Source of the DNA: Anagrus nilaparvatae
Lineage: Eukaryota; Arthropoda; Insecta; Hymenoptera; Mymaridae
Length of the DNA: 64,000 nt
Assembly: GCA_022575985.1 (NCBI GenBank)
Contig: JAKSXM010000007.1
Coordinates: forward strand, 32,924,501 to 32,988,500
Reading direction: 5' to 3'
Position numbers and translations under genes: made by a program. Below the pieces are notes generated by a model. It saw only the letters and a program-made list of their open reading frames with translations, was not told the origin of the DNA and searched no databases. The stretch's first letter is position 1; each line of letters starts with the position of its first letter. Shown here in pieces: positions 10,519 through 21,804 of the stretch.

Positions 10519-12330
10519 TTACCTTTTAACTTTTTTTCTGAATTTTTTTTTACATCCTTTTTCTTTTGTTTTTTTTTCAACCTTCTTTTTTTTTATACAA
10601 ATTTCTTCACAATCGGCTATAAGTTCGTCATTTTCATCTCCTTCACTTTCAGATGATTCAGCTGCAGAATCAGTCTGTTCATTATTATTTTGAAGATTTT
10701 TATAAAATGCATGAAATTCGGCTGGAATAATAAATTTGTCACTAAGAATTATTAAATCTTTCATTTTAGCCGTTTTAACTTTTAAGTTGGAAGAATAAGC
10801 TTTTTTTAATTCAAATTTCTGGCATAGATCTTGATAATTTTCGCAACAATTTAGCTGCAAATAATCTTTAGATTTTAACTTTAATTTATAAAATAGAATT
10901 CCAGGAAAGTTTGCATCAACTTTTACTCTTCTAATTTTTGACCAAGGAACTTTATTATTTTTCGTATTTTTAGCCCAATTTTGATTTTTCATATTTACAA
11001 AATTTTTATAATCGTATACCATATCAGAATATACCTCAATAACTTTGTATGGGTCACTTTTTGTTTTTTTTGCGTTTCTGATGATATCATACCATTGTGA
11101 TGGAACATATATTTTTTGACCCCTGCTTTTCCTTTCTATATTTTTCTTTCTTTTTTGATAATCAAAGACTGCCATACAGTAAATATCAGCATTTTCTTTT
11201 TTTTGGCACTTTTCTTTGGAAGCATCTTTAATTTTTTGAACTTCTTCTTTATTTTCGATATGATCTTTGTATATTTTATTAAATTTAAGAATAACAGCTT
11301 CATCAGTAATTGATTGTAGATTAGCGCGTATAATACAGATATCACACTGATCTTTATTTGGATGAAAAAAGCTAAGATTGAATTTGCTGTTAAAAATGTC
11401 ACTATATTGTCTATAAGTTGCACTTTTATTTGGCTTTTCTTTGCAGGTACCATCTATCCATTCATGATACATATTATACATTTTCGATATACTGAGGCTT
11501 CCGTCTAAAAACTGTCTTCTTGATCATTTTCTACACCAATGACTAGGCACTCTTTTAAACATATTAATATGAGTAACAATGCTCTTAATTGTATCTTCAG
11601 GAATTAAATTTTTTCTTTTGGCATGCTTACCTCTGTTATCAGGTGAAATATCTATCCCTTTTTTTAATTTATTGACTACTGTTTTAATCCAAGAATCGCA
11701 TATGGCTAAAGTTGACATGAACATAGTTTTAAAAAATTTGATTTTTTCACCTTTGATTTCAAAAAAGTAATCTTTGTATACTTTATTTTGTTTATTTGAT
11801 TTTGGAGTAGAGTCGTTATTTTTTGTAATTGACAAGTCATCGGGATTTTTTTTGCTCATATGTTTATTTATAAATCCCCATTGACGATTATGGTTTCCGA
11901 GAGACCAAAATTTTGAGCATATTTCATTTCTCATTTCTTCAGTAATTTTTTTATAGCATTTGAATTTACATCCTAAACCACACGACTCTTTTGAAGAACG
12001 TTTAGGAACAATTTTACCTTTGGCATTCGTATATTCTTGACCAGTATTTATAGCCTTTTTTTTATAACAGCTAAATGTCGTTCAGGATATTTCAATCTTT
12101 TTTTTGAGATAACTGGAGGTGGAAAATATCTGCGTTTTTGTTTCTGAGTTGGCAGCTCTTTTTGAACTTCTTTCGGACTAGGAATTTCTATTTCATCAAT
12201 AAATTCAAAACTGTCCGTTTGCTTTCATCCAGGAATTTTCAATTTTTTCAACGTTTTCATCGTTGTATATTAATTTCTTTTTTGCCGAAACAGCTAATTG
12301 TTTTTCGTTTATTTCCTTGCAAAGTGTCAT
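10519..12330 (-). pseudogene. transposase-like gene, internally deleted, one in-frame stop
   Basis: Reading from 12330 (ATG after a TTACAG acceptor-like site at 12342-12340) the protein continues with a frame break near 12210, then is open through QEYTNAKGKIVPKR, CGLGCKFKC and FWSLGNHNRQ to a TGA at 11526-11524, and on in the same frame through YNMYHEW, FHPNKDQCDIC and ADIYCMAVFDYQ to a basic tail ending at 10519. The order (Cys-rich N-terminus, FW-LG-RQ, HI-FPR-SH, FN--FNLSFF-PKKDQCD-C) is one I recall from many uncharacterised insect proteins of transposon origin. In those a long central part with conserved acidic residues follows DFQ. Here VFDYQ is followed directly by a segment near the C-terminus (IERKSRGQKIYVPSQW), so the catalytic core seems to be missing. 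It is probably a dead, non-autonomous copy. Confidence 0.7.
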
Positions 12331-12599
12331 CTCGATTGTCTGTAATCGAAAAAAAATAGTCTTAATACTGCTTTAAAATTTTTAGCACGTAAAAATAAAT
12401 GTATTAAGAAAAAATTCATAAATTTTATTTTGTTTCATGAATAAATTATAAAGCTATCTTTTGGCTGGTCTTTTTAAAAAAATTTAATATGTTTAAATAA
12501 AAAAGTTCATAATAATTATAATCTATTTTTTTCTCAATTGAACTTATATTATACAAATTTTAATTTTTATTATTTACTTAGAACAGTATTTTTGGCTTT

Positions 12600-13650
12600 T
12601 TTCTACGAAAAATGTTTCCCTGCGACTTAACCCGGACAAGACTAAAGCTATATATTTTGGCACTAGCCATTTCGTTGACCAACTAGACAAATTAAATTTA
12701 CCTGGTGTGGTTGTAAGCGAGGGAGTCACTGTACCCTTCACTAGCGAAGTTACAAGTCTGGGAGTTATTCTAGACAAAAAGATGACTTGGGAATCACACA
12801 TCTCACTTGTGAGCAAAAAGGTTAACAGAGTACTTTACACATTGCTCTTCATTAGACAGTGCACAAACGAAGATCTTCGAATTAAGCTTATACAAGCATT
12901 AGTGGTTCCCCACTTAGATTATTGCTCTGTTGTATACCTAGACTGCTCGACAAACCTGAAAGACAGAATACAAAGATTGAGTAATACATGCTTAAGATAC
13001 ATCTATGGAATTGGCAGGGACACACATATTACTCCCTATAGAGACAAACTAGGGTGGTTAACCCAAAATAATCGTAGGTTATATTTCACATCCATCATTA
13101 TATATAAAATCCTTCGTTTGCGTCAGCCTGAATACTTAACTCACATATTCAAAAAGTACGTTCCTAAAGAGACAGCCAGAGGTGAGTTAATAACACGTGA
13201 ATTACACACCCCTGAACTTGAAAAATGGCATGGTGACTGCTCATTCCAAGTGCAAGGTACAAAAAGCTGGAATTCTCTCCCTTCATTAATACGATTCCTC
13301 CCTTCACCTAATTCTTTTAAGGCAGGTTTATTAAAGTACTTAAAAAGTTCTAGTCATACATACAAAGACTCAGTCTTTTAATAATGTTTTATCAGGACTG
13401 AATGCATTTGTGTTATTAGAAATCTAATATTTCCTTATTTTTTCTGTTACTATTTTCTGTTTTACTCACTGTTGCCATGATATTACTAAAATTGTTTCAC
13501 TTTATTTGTTATAACTATGTTATACTATGTTATTTATAAATTATTGTATAGTTACATTTCTATTTTTATAAATTTTATAAATATACTGTTATAATTATGT
13601 ATCATATTTTGTTCTGGACAAATAAATAGTATTTACATTTACATTTACAT
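12600..13650 (+). mobile_element. CR1/L2-like LINE, 5'-truncated tail (copy 2)
   Basis: This encodes the C-terminal about 255 residues of a reverse transcriptase, from SLRLNPDKTKAIYFGTS to SHTYKDSVF with stop at 13379-13381, then a 3'UTR ending in TTTACA repeats (13631-13651). It is collinear with 40450-41622 of the full element (for example VVPHLDYCSVVYLDCS and SFQVQGTKSWNSLP). The reading frame is intact over its whole length. It is truncated upstream of the RT catalytic motif, as expected of LINE insertion, and lies inside the 9408-14186 transposon. Confidence 0.88.
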
Positions 13651-13916
13651 TATTTTCAAAATTGTATAATTGCTTTCTCTATCAAGTTGTTACTTCTTAA
13701 AAATGCAGAAAATAGCTCGGAAAATAGACTCTTAAAACGCATTGGAAAAAAAAATATTAGGAAAATTGGGGCCTTGTATAATATATATTAAAATAACATG
13801 TATTATTTACTCATAATAAAAAACTTTTTTTTATTTTATTTATTTTTTTTTTATTAATTTACGCGTGGACATCATAAAATAATCAATAATCAAAAATTTC
13901 TAAGAATTTCTAAGAT

Positions 13917-14186
13917 TCTGATTTTATTAAATTATACAAGTCTCTTTATGTATTTTTACGTATTTTTGTTTCTCTTAAAACGTGTTTCGTGCGACGGGAT
14001 CAGGGACGTAATTATGATTTTTATAAAATCAAAAGTGAGCTTCCGAACTGAGTGTTTATTAAAAAGCAAAGTGAGAGGAGTCTTTATTGAAAAAAAAAAT
14101 GTTTTGAGTTTTTATTATACGCAAATGTATATTTAGTCTTTATTCAAAATAAAACTATACTGAGTCTTTCTTTCTTGGGAGGATCG
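13917..14186 (-). repeat. right terminal inverted repeat
   Basis: Reverse complement of 9408-9687, ending in CTTGGGAGGATCG followed by the ATAT target duplication. Confidence 0.85.
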
Positions 14187-14190
14187 ATAT

Positions 14191-14258
14191 CTAGTCCTCA
14201 TTTGGAAGTAAACATGTTCCATGCATTTAGGTTGTGTTTACACAAACCGGTTATAAGT
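14191..14258 (+). repeat. right part of interrupted repeat (continues 9010-9407)
   Basis: CTCATTTGGAAGTAAACATGTTCCATGCATTTAGG and the following TGTGTTTACACAAACC block match 20416-20480. TAAACATGTTCCATG is the inverse of the left start CATGGAACATGTTTA. Confidence 0.75.
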
Positions 14259-14716
14259 ATTATACTTTAGAAAGAGTAATAAAGCGTTCTCTCTACCATA
14301 ATAGTATAAATAAAGCTCTCTACTATAATAGTATAAAATAAACTCTTTTCTACTTTTAAAAGTATAAATAAGAGTTTTAAATACTTCACACTAAAAAACA
14401 CTGCGGTGCAAGGCTTTAAATATTTGTTTATTTATTTATTATAAATTGAAATTGCTATTTTAATTTATCAATATTTATGTTCAGTACTGTAATTTATGTA
14501 TGAATCATTATTCTTCAGTACTTGTTGATAATTTATCTGTTGATGAATCATCAACATCAACATAATCAACATAATATAGATTAAATACTTTATTTCATTT
14601 TTAATATACATTAAAAATCAGAAATCTTCAATTTTTTCACACGATTTGGTCAATAATTTTAGAATGAATAAAAATAACATTTAAGTACACAGAAGTCGGT
14701 ATTATATTTTTTAATG
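14259..14716. other. AT-rich, tandem CTCTCTAC-TATAATAGTATAAA units and repeat fragment
   Basis: 14280-14360 holds three short near-repeats around TATAATAGTATAAATAAA. At 14630-14690 a stretch with CACACGATTTGGTCAATAAT matches, inverted, the sequence near 17960-18020. No gene is seen. Confidence 0.45.
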
Positions 14717-15306
14717 TTACACAGGCCCACAAAAAAATAAGGTAAAACCCAGAAGGTAGACCTGACTAACTTTACGTTTTTTGGTGCTCTAAATCCAAAT
14801 TTTCCATCCCAAATTCGATTTGATTGTCCAGTTTCCCCCCAGCACCCCTTAAAATTAAAATAATATTTATTCTAGTAACTCGTCTAATTTTAAAGAAAAA
14901 AAAAATAAAAATTTATTAGAGCCGGTACTTTAAATCTAAATATTTTTAGTTTTCCTACAAAAAAGACCAAAGAATTTACATTAGTTTTAATTTTATACTA
15001 AAATCAGTTTTTGACTCCTAGGGGGTCTAGTTACTGATACTAGGGGTGCTTTAGGGGCTAATTTGGAGTTCGAAAACAGTTCGAATAAATATTTTCAGTA
15101 ATTTTACACCAGAATATCTAAGAATATGCACTAATTTTAAATTTTTATAAAAAACTTATTTTTAAACCCTCCAGGGGGGTGCTGGGGGGAAACTGGACAA
15201 TCAAATCGAATTTTGGATGGAAAATTTGGATTTAGAGCACCTAAAAACGTAAAGTTAGTCAGGTCTACCTTCTGGGTTTTGACTTTTTTTTTGTGGGCCT
15301 GTGTAA
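14717..15306. repeat. foldback MITE, 590 bp
   Basis: TTACACAGGCCCACAAAAAA at the left is mirrored by TTTTTTGTGGGCCTGTGTAA at the right, and about 145 bp of each arm (including ACTTTACGTTTTT and the GGGGTGCTGGGGGG block) are nearly perfect reverse complements. Weaker pairing continues toward the centre. It has no coding capacity. Confidence 0.88.
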
Positions 15307-15970
15307 TTAATAATTAAAAATGCATATTAATAAAAAAATTATTACCAGTATAAATTAAAAATGATTTTTAAGTAAATAATTCATAAAACTAAAATATATA
15401 GTTAATTAGAAAATTTATTTATTTAAGTATATTTATATTTAAAATAAATACCACTATTTTTCTCACACCTGCTAACACAATTATTGATTGATTGATTGAT
15501 TATTTATTTTATATATACAAAAGTTTTTTACACACATGCGGGCACATTATTTACAAATTATATTTAGAATAAAAAGAAAAAAAGGAAAAATTTTAAAAAT
15601 TAACAATAGAATATTTAAATATATAAAATTTTTAAATTGAATTATTAACTATTCATAAAAATTTTGATTTAAGATAAATATTTACAAAAAAAAGAAGAAT
15701 AAAAGTAAAAAAAAATTAAAAAACAAAAAAGAAAAATTGATTAAAAAACTTTAAAATGCGGATTTAGAATTTTGGTTTGAGGAAGATTAAAAATTGTGAA
15801 TTTAAAGTTTAGAGCAGTAGAGTGTCGAGATTAAGGATTAGGGAAAACTCAAGGGTAGGAATTAATCAGGTGTGGAACAAGGAGAATTAAAACAAATTAA
15901 GAGACTGGTAAGGTAGAAATGTTACCGGCATTAGTTTTTTTGAAATAATTAATTTTGCTGTTAATACACA
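15307..15970. other. AT-rich intron; (TTGA)n microsatellite at about 15484-15500
   Basis: Apart from a short TTGA run nothing is recognised. Confidence 0.45.
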
Positions 15971-16195
15971 AATTAAAATTTTATTTCATCCACTTTATAA
16001 TTAAATACTGCGTCGATTAAAAAAAAAATTTTGTAAATAGCTAAAAATTTACTAGAAAAAAAGTTAAATTTCTCGATTTTATTAGGCACTTTTAGAAAAT
16101 CCAACTTTTTTCCTAGTAAATATTGAGCTATTTACAAATTTTTTTTTTAATCGACGCAGAATTTAATTACGGAGTGGATGAAATAAAATTCAATT
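15971..16195. repeat. foldback MITE, 225 bp, near-perfect palindrome
   Basis: AATTAAAATTTTATTTCATCC...GCGTCGATTAAAAAA on the left and TTTTTTAATCGACGC...GGATGAAATAAAATTCAATT on the right pair over about 95 bp, leaving a short loop near 16080. Confidence 0.85.
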
Positions 16196-16205
16196 AGGTA
16201 TTATC

Positions 16206-16450
16206 TTCTCTTACTACTATATATATTAAAAAATAAATTTGTGTGGGTGTGTGTGTGTTCCATCATCAGGGTCCAACCAGTGTACGAAATACATCAAACC
16301 GGTGTCAAAATAAAGAAAAAAAATCCACGGGTTGCATAACCCATAATTTTGCGACTCACCTATCGTACTTTTGGAGATATTCAATTTTAAGTGTTTTTGA
16401 AGTTGATAACATTTTTAAAAATTTTTAGCAAAAATTGAAATATCTCGAGA
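16206..16450 (+). repeat. Helitron-like 5' segment, degenerate copy
   Basis: TCTTACTACTATATATATT followed by an A/T stretch, a GTGTGTG run and TTCCATCATCAGGGTC is shared with 18998-19330. An AT-rich start with TC after A resembles the 5' ends of insect Helitrons. No 3' CTAG end is adjacent, so it is a fragment. Confidence 0.5.
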
Positions 16451-16559
16451 CTATGGACAAATTTTGTTGTCAGAAATGTGCTTGTCCAGAGTGTAGCGAG
16501 GTTATGTTGTTATAGAGGAACTGGTAAGACCCAAGTGTTCCAGTTCACTCCAGAGAACA

Positions 16560-17540
16560 GCAGGAGGGTTATTTGTTGATAATTTATTTCAGTAAAATTT
16601 TATTTTTTCTTCTGATATTTTTTCATTTAAAATATCTCTGAATTCTTTATAGTCATCCAAGCGAGGCTGAATACGTTTGTGTCTATAACGACGATCATCT
16701 AGCTGTTTTGATTCCTTTCTTAACTCAGGTGTTAGTCATGGAAGAGATTTTTTGGTAATTCTATAAGAGGAGCTACAGAATCGAGAACAGATATGATATT
16801 TTTAGCAGTTGTATTCCACATAAGGTCAACATCTCTACTTTTAAAAGCGAATGACCAGTCAAATTATCGAAGACGAATAGGGTTAATATTTTTGATATTT
16901 CTGAAGGAAATATTCGTTTCAAGAGAGTTGGGTGTGAAGATATCAAGAGTAACGTATCATAAGTTGTGGTTATTAATAAATAACTTTTTTTCAAAAGAAA
17001 TCACCTTGTCAATTCATCAATTTTTATTAGATTAATAAAAGAATTGGAAACCGTTCCCCGTTGGGTTACACCATGAGGAATAAGGTAAAAATTATTGCCG
17101 ATTATAAAGTCATAAAGTAATGGGCAAGGGATCCGATCAACACAAAATTATTCAGCACATCAATAATTCTACACAAAAAAGTTTAGCGGGATTGTTTTAC
17201 ACCGAAAATCCTTGTGTCGAAAAAATCAACACAAATTTTTTCGAATCGAAATATTCAACGCTCTGTGTTAAGTGATATTTACTTATGCCAGTATATGAAA
17301 GAAATAAGTTATTTAATATTTAAAATGGCGTGTTGAATACTTTGACTAAAAAAATTTGTGTTGAACTTTTCAGCACAACGATTTTTGGTGTAGAACGACT
17401 CCACAAAACTTTTTTGTGTAGAATCATTGATGTGTTGAATAATTATGTGTTGATCAGTTCCTTTGCCCAGTAAAGTAGAATGACTGAATTATATTTTATA
17501 ATTTAAAAAATATTGTTTATTTAAACAAAAATTCTTAATT
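16560..17540 (-). pseudogene. LINE endonuclease-to-RT linker fragment, decayed
   Basis: Read on the minus strand and ignoring stops and shifts, the order is LIPHGVTQRGTVSNSF (17100-17040), a SLETNISFRNIKNINPIRLR stretch (about 16930-16870), VDLMWNTTAKNIISVLDSVAPL and LTPELRKESKQLDDRRYRHK (16740-16650). This is the usual path from the last endonuclease motifs to the linker before the RT domain in Jockey/CR1/R1-type LINEs. The upstream part continues beyond the MITE at 17120-17470 (VILLYDFIIGNNF is recovered if the MITE is removed). It is dead and its clade is not assigned. Confidence 0.62.
17120..17470. repeat. TA-flanked MITE with repeated TCAACACA motifs
   Basis: This is a 351-bp inverted-repeat element flanked by TA (17118-17119, 17471-17472), as in Tc1/mariner-type insertion. 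The left arm starts ATGGGCAAGGGATCCGATCAACACA and the right arm is its mirror. Both arms contain several spaced copies of TCAACACA or TGTGTTGA. It interrupts the LINE fragment at 16560-17540, and removing it restores the LINE reading. Confidence 0.82.
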
Positions 17541-17681
17541 TTCCAGGTTCTATTCAGCCAATAAAGTACCATAATCAACTATTAATATGGTAACTATTAC
17601 TCCAGCCCATGGGAACGGAACGGATCACCCTGAAAAAAACAGAAAACGCATAAAAATTTTCATTATTATAAACAGTGGGCC

Positions 17682-18060
17682 TTAAAGATCTGAAAAGGAT
17701 ATAAATAAATAAAATATATAATTTAAGATTATTTATTTAAAAACTTCGCCAATTTTCTATACCTATCATCTATGGTGTCTTTCATTTTTTACTTGATTAT
17801 AACATTGTACTATTTTTTTGATTAAATTCAATAAAGTATGCATACTTTTTTAAAAATTGAGTATTTAAATTAAAAAATGTAATACAAATAATTATAAAAA
17901 CAAAAAAAACAGTAGTGATTTCAGCTGTACGCGCGCGTTATTGAGGATATTACTATGCATGTTAAATATTGTATTTATTCAATTTTAATTATTGACCAAA
18001 TCGTGTAAAAGAATTCAATATTTCTAACCAATTCAATAATTGGTCAAATTTTTTACTATT
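17682..18060 (+). repeat. left arm of a 3.2 kb inverted repeat
   Basis: This matches 20500-20922 in reverse complement with about 80% agreement by eye. Landmarks are TAAAGATCTGAAA, CGCCAATTTTCTATA, AATAAAGTATGCATACTTTTT and the GCGCGCGTTATTGAG block. It contains paired ATTGACCAATT / AATTGGTCAA motifs. It probably marks the ends of one DNA element whose interior (18060-20500) was later filled by Helitrons and other repeats. Confidence 0.65.
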
Positions 18061-18423
18061 AATTGACCAATTCATGAAACGGGCAAGGGAATTGACCATT
18101 TCAGAAAATATTCAATTACACGTTTCGGGTATAAGATATATATATGTCGTAGGGAAGTAGAGAAATCCGTGATTTGGCCAAATTGTGCAAAGTAGACTAA
18201 TGGAAGTTTCGATCGCCTACTTCCCTAAAATTTTTAGTGAAGTAGACGAAAATTATAGCTATTTGTGTGCCTGTGTTTAATGAACGAAATTACATAAAAC
18301 TGATGTTAAAATAAACTTAAAATAAAAAATTTTTACAAAAAAAAATTTAATGTCGCCATTGGTATTACTTGATTCAGTCAATTCTAGAACCAAATTTAGT
18401 TTATACTACAGACCTTATAATAC

Positions 18424-18463
18424 AGACCTGATGATGGGAATTTATTCCTGAAACTAGTCGTCT
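18424..18463 (+). ncRNA. candidate hammerhead ribozyme motif (Penelope-type)
   Basis: AGAC, then CTGATGA (18428-18434), then a short hairpin GGGAA-TTTA-TTCCT, then GAAAC (18450-18454), TAGTC and GTCT. The first AGAC and last GTCT can pair as stem I. CTGATGA and GAAA are the conserved hammerhead core, and GTC would be the cleavage triplet. ACTAGT across the stem III position is self-complementary, as in ribozymes thought to act as dimers. Such motifs are known in Penelope-like elements, and Penelope fragments occur elsewhere in this window. The 10.1/11.1 position is not a canonical pair, so activity is uncertain. Confidence 0.5.
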
Positions 18464-18997
18464 AATTATTATACAAAAACAAGTTGTAAAAAGAAGGATC
18501 AATATTTAAATTAAAATAAATATGTTTTGATTTAATTAATTAAAAATATCATTATTATTATATGTGATCACTTTCGTGATTTATTTAATTATTATTTTAT
18601 TAGAGTCACGCGTTTAGTTTTTTAGGTTATATATTCTACAAATAAAAGTTACGGCATGGTATGCCAAATTATTTATACTACGTTATTAATACCTTGGCAT
18701 AATGCAGCTGCCCATATTTTTGTAATAATTTTATAAAGATTATCTAGTTTATCTTTTCAAGAAAATTCATATATTTTTTATTATAACAACAACTAAAATA
18801 GCTCTATTTATTTGAATTTTGCCTAAGTTCAAAGTTACCCTTCTCCAATAATTTACAGCCTATTTTAGATAAAGAAGTATATCCGCTTTTGAAAGCCAAT
18901 CATAAGCTAGTAAAATAACGTGTAAGAGAGAGACAAGTTATCTAGTTGTAAACATGATTGGTTATACAGACTCTTGTTGATCTGAAACACATAGTAT
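18464..18997. other. AT-rich, nothing recognised
   Basis: No gene or clear repeat was seen. Confidence 0.4.
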
Positions 18998-19030
18998 ACT
19001 ATCTTACTACTATATATATTTCAAAATTTA

Positions 19031-19070
<40 letters not shown>

Positions 19071-19330
19071 CCATCATCAGGGTCAAACCACTGAACATAA
19101 TTACATAAAACCGGTGTCAAAATAAAGATAAAAAGTCCGCGGTTGACATAGGCTATAGATTTTCTGCTCAGCTATCGTAGTTTTTGAAATATTTAATTTT
19201 TAGTGTTTTTGAAATTGATAAAATTTTGAAAAATTTTGGAAAAAACTAAAATATTTAATTTAATTTAAGACTATTGACAAATTTTATTGTCACAAGTATG
19301 TACTATTCGATTCAGCACCAATTTTTACGT
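18998..19330 (+). repeat. Helitron-like 5' segment with (TG)n
   Basis: TCTTACTACTATATATATTTC, a (TG)n microsatellite at about 19033-19069, then TTCCATCATCAGGGTC and an AT-rich tract homologous to 16206-16450. A weaker third relative lies at 19430-19670 (GTGTGCCTGTGTG, then TTTCATCATGAGGCTC), and a fourth, partial, at 18260-18400. Confidence 0.55.
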
Positions 19331-19676
19331 ATTCTAAATTTTTATTCAAAACGGAGGTATCTTTAAAATTTTATAAAATATTTTTGAAGCTGGTTAAAAA
19401 TATTTTTTTCATTTTTTTATTTTTTATGGTATTTTTAATAATTTATTTGTGTGCCTGTGTGTCTATGTGTTTCATCATGAGGCTCGAAAAAATGAAAGAA
19501 ATTACATAATACCGATGTTAAAATAAAGTTAAAATAAAAAAATGTTTACTATTTTTGGGAAAAATTAAATTTTTTGAAAATTTTGTTAAAAAGTGAAATA
19601 TCTGAAAAATATGATTTTAATGTCGCAATTGTTATTACTTGATTCAGTCAATTTTAGAACCATCTATATATACATA

Positions 19677-20050
19677 TCTTGATACTATATACTATATACT
19701 GTATATATTTAAAAATTTATTTATCTGTCTGTCTGTCTGTACCCTAATGACTTAAGTGCCGCCGAACCAAAAGCTATAATTTTTCATTAATGTTTCACCT
19801 ACGCAGTACGCTGCTCTGAATAGTTTGAATGTGTTTGCATAATTATAAATTTGTAGTGAAACAAAATTTTTTTAAGCAACACAAAAATATTGAAGTTAAT
19901 AAGTGAACAGGAGGGACTGAGCCTCATCTGAAAAATCTGAACGTGTTTGCATAATTATAAATTTGCAGTGAAAAATGATTTTTTGAAGCAACACAAATAG
20001 AAGTCAATGCGACACAGGGGGGGCGGAGCCCCCCCTCCAACTTTTGCTAG
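19677..20050 (+). mobile_element. non-autonomous Helitron
   Basis: This 374-bp element starts TCTTGATACTATATACT directly after A and ends CTAG directly before T, the A/T insertion rule of Helitrons. Just before the end is a GC-rich hairpin (GGGGGGGCGGAGCCCCCCC), the typical Helitron terminator. An internal direct repeat is built round GTTTGCATAATTATAAATTTG (twice, about 100 bp apart). It has no coding capacity. Confidence 0.82.
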
Positions 20051-20083
20051 TACAATATATTTATTTATTTATTTCATTTTTAA

Positions 20084-20447
20084 CATGGAACATGTTTATA
20101 GGGAGGGGGTACTTCAGAACTTGAAAATTAAGGGAAGGGGGGTCAAATTTGTCCGATTTAAGAGGGATGGTCAAATTTTTCCTATTTAAGGAGGGGGGGT
20201 CAAATGAGACTTAAAATAATTAGGAGACTTTGAAAAATCTTAGGATAATACAGGTTTATGCACTTAGAATAATATCGATTTAGGGACTTGGAATAATTCA
20301 GGTTTAGGGAATCAAAATTGTTTGGATTTACAATCTTAACAACTAGTAAAGTGATAATTACAAATCATAAAATTAGAAAATTGTATTGTAATTTTGAGTA
20401 ACATTTGTATTATCCTGGTTCTCAGTTGGAAGTAAACATGTTCAATG
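20084..20447 (+). repeat. repeat with G-runs and 24-bp units (empty-site copy)
   Basis: This is the uninterrupted relative of 9010-9407 plus 14191-14223, beginning CATGGAACATGTTTATAG and ending TAAACATGTTCAATG (imperfect inverted ends). It shows what the locus at 9404-14190 looked like before the large transposon arrived. Confidence 0.8.
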
Positions 20448-20499
20448 CATTTAGGTTGTGTTTACACAAACCAGTTATAAGTTTTTTTCATTATAAATT

Positions 20500-20922
20500 G
20501 ATTAAATAATAACAAAAAATTTGACCAATTCAGGAAATGGTCAGAAACATTAATTTTTTTCACACTAATTGGTCAATAAGTAAAATAGAATAAATATATT
20601 ATTTAGCATTCATAGCAATCTTCTCAATAACGCGCACGAAAAGTTGAGTTCACTGTTTTTTTTTTTTTTTTTTTAATTATTTATTTTTATTACATTCTTT
20701 AATTTAAATTTTCTCAATGTTTAAAAAAGTATGGATACTTTATTGAATATAATTAAAAAAAAGTACAATGTTGTGATTAACTGGAAAATGAAAGAAACTA
20801 TAGATGTTATAGAAAATTGGCGAACAAAATTGAAAAAGGTTTCTAAAAAAATAATATTGAAATAATTAATATATTTTTTTTTTATTTATATCATGTATTT
20901 CAGATCTTTAAAAAGAATTTAA
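20500..20922 (-). repeat. right arm of a 3.2 kb inverted repeat
   Basis: Reverse-complement partner of 17682-18060, with a longer T-run at 20657-20674. Confidence 0.65.
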
Positions 20923-21050
20923 AGCATACTTTATTTCAGTAAAGAATAGTTTCTAATTCACAAGATTTACTTTTGACTCAACTTTAGGTCAAGAAAAGTT
21001 ACGAGGTCAACATTTATTCCAGAAATGTTTTTGAAATATTCTAACTATGA

Positions 21051-21250
21051 GCCTTAATTTTGGCATAATATACGTTTTTTGGATCACGGAATCCAAATTT
21101 CAGTTAATTTTTTTTTTTTTTTTAAATACGCGATTTCATATACATTAGCAAAAACCATCCTTTAATGAAGTTTAAGCGTGTTTTTGCTATAATTTTTCGA
21201 TATTTGGATTAAACGATCCAGAAAATTAAATATTATGCCAAAATTAAGGC
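21051..21250. repeat. palindromic element, 200 bp
   Basis: GCCTTAATTTTGGCATAATAT at the left is mirrored at the right by ATATTATGCCAAAATTAAGGC minus an indel. The arms include TTTTTTGGATCACGGAATCC, a relative of the TTTTTTGGGTCGCTGAA core seen at 2681-3106. Confidence 0.75.
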
Positions 21251-21689
21251 TTACACACAAAACTCCATCGTGTAAATTTCATCAATTACATGCTATAAAC
21301 ATTAAAAAGAATATTTTAATGTTTGTAATATACTAAAAACATCTAATCTTAAAAAGTGAATGTTAATATTTACATTTTAATACTGTAAAGTTATAAGTTT
21401 ACTTGGTGGTTAAGTTAAAATTTATATTTTACCACTAGATGGCCGGTAATAAGAACGATTTTCAGAGTATATGTATATTTATTTCTAAATAAACAGCATC
21501 TTTTCACTATAACCAAAACTTTAACTTCAAACCAAAAAAGTATCGAGGGAATTTTTAGTAGAAACAAAGTTGAAACGAGAGAAAAATCAAGAAAAACTTC
21601 AAGATTATTTATTGCAAAAATTTTTTTATTTGGAACAGTAACAATCAATATATAATTAAAATAAACAATGTGTATTATTACACGCGTCA

Positions 21690-21804
21690 CTTCCCATGGA
21701 CGATTTTCCGTAATTTGGTTTCAGCGATCCAAGAAACCTATTCTAGACCAAATCTGATGTTTGCCAGGAAATATAAAACCTCCCTCCGTAAATTGACTGG
21801 AGTA
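21690..21804 (+). repeat. end fragment of the 2614-3565 element family
   Basis: GTTTCAGCGATCCAAGAAACC, AAATCTGATGTTTGCCAGGAAATATAA and a terminus TTGACTGGAGTA correspond to 3470-3565. Confidence 0.65.

Larger units (their letters stand above)
9408..14186. mobile_element. DNA transposon with ~275-bp inverted ends and 4-bp target duplication
   Basis: The terminal inverted repeats are 9408-9687 and 13917-14186, starting CGATCCTCCCAAGAAAGAAAG. The flanks are ATAT on both sides (9404-9407 and 14187-14190), and a related sequence at 20400-20435 lacks the insertion. The interior holds an internally deleted transposase gene on the minus strand (10519-12330) and, between gene and right end, a 1.05 kb LINE tail (12600-13650) that arrived later. 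The family is unassigned: a 4-bp duplication and long termini would suit Sola-like elements, but I have no proof. The element is inside the 16.2 kb HUWE1 intron. Confidence 0.82.

Noticed and set aside
12550..13660. Target duplication ATTATT around the LINE tail at 12600-13650
   Set aside because: The match is only about six AT-only bases in AT-rich DNA and the 5' junction is unclear.
17597..21804. TACTCCAG at 17597 and CTGGAGTA at 21804 as ends of one 4.2 kb element
   Set aside because: Only about 20 bp agree at the two ends and the interior is a patchwork of other elements; the pairing may be accidental.
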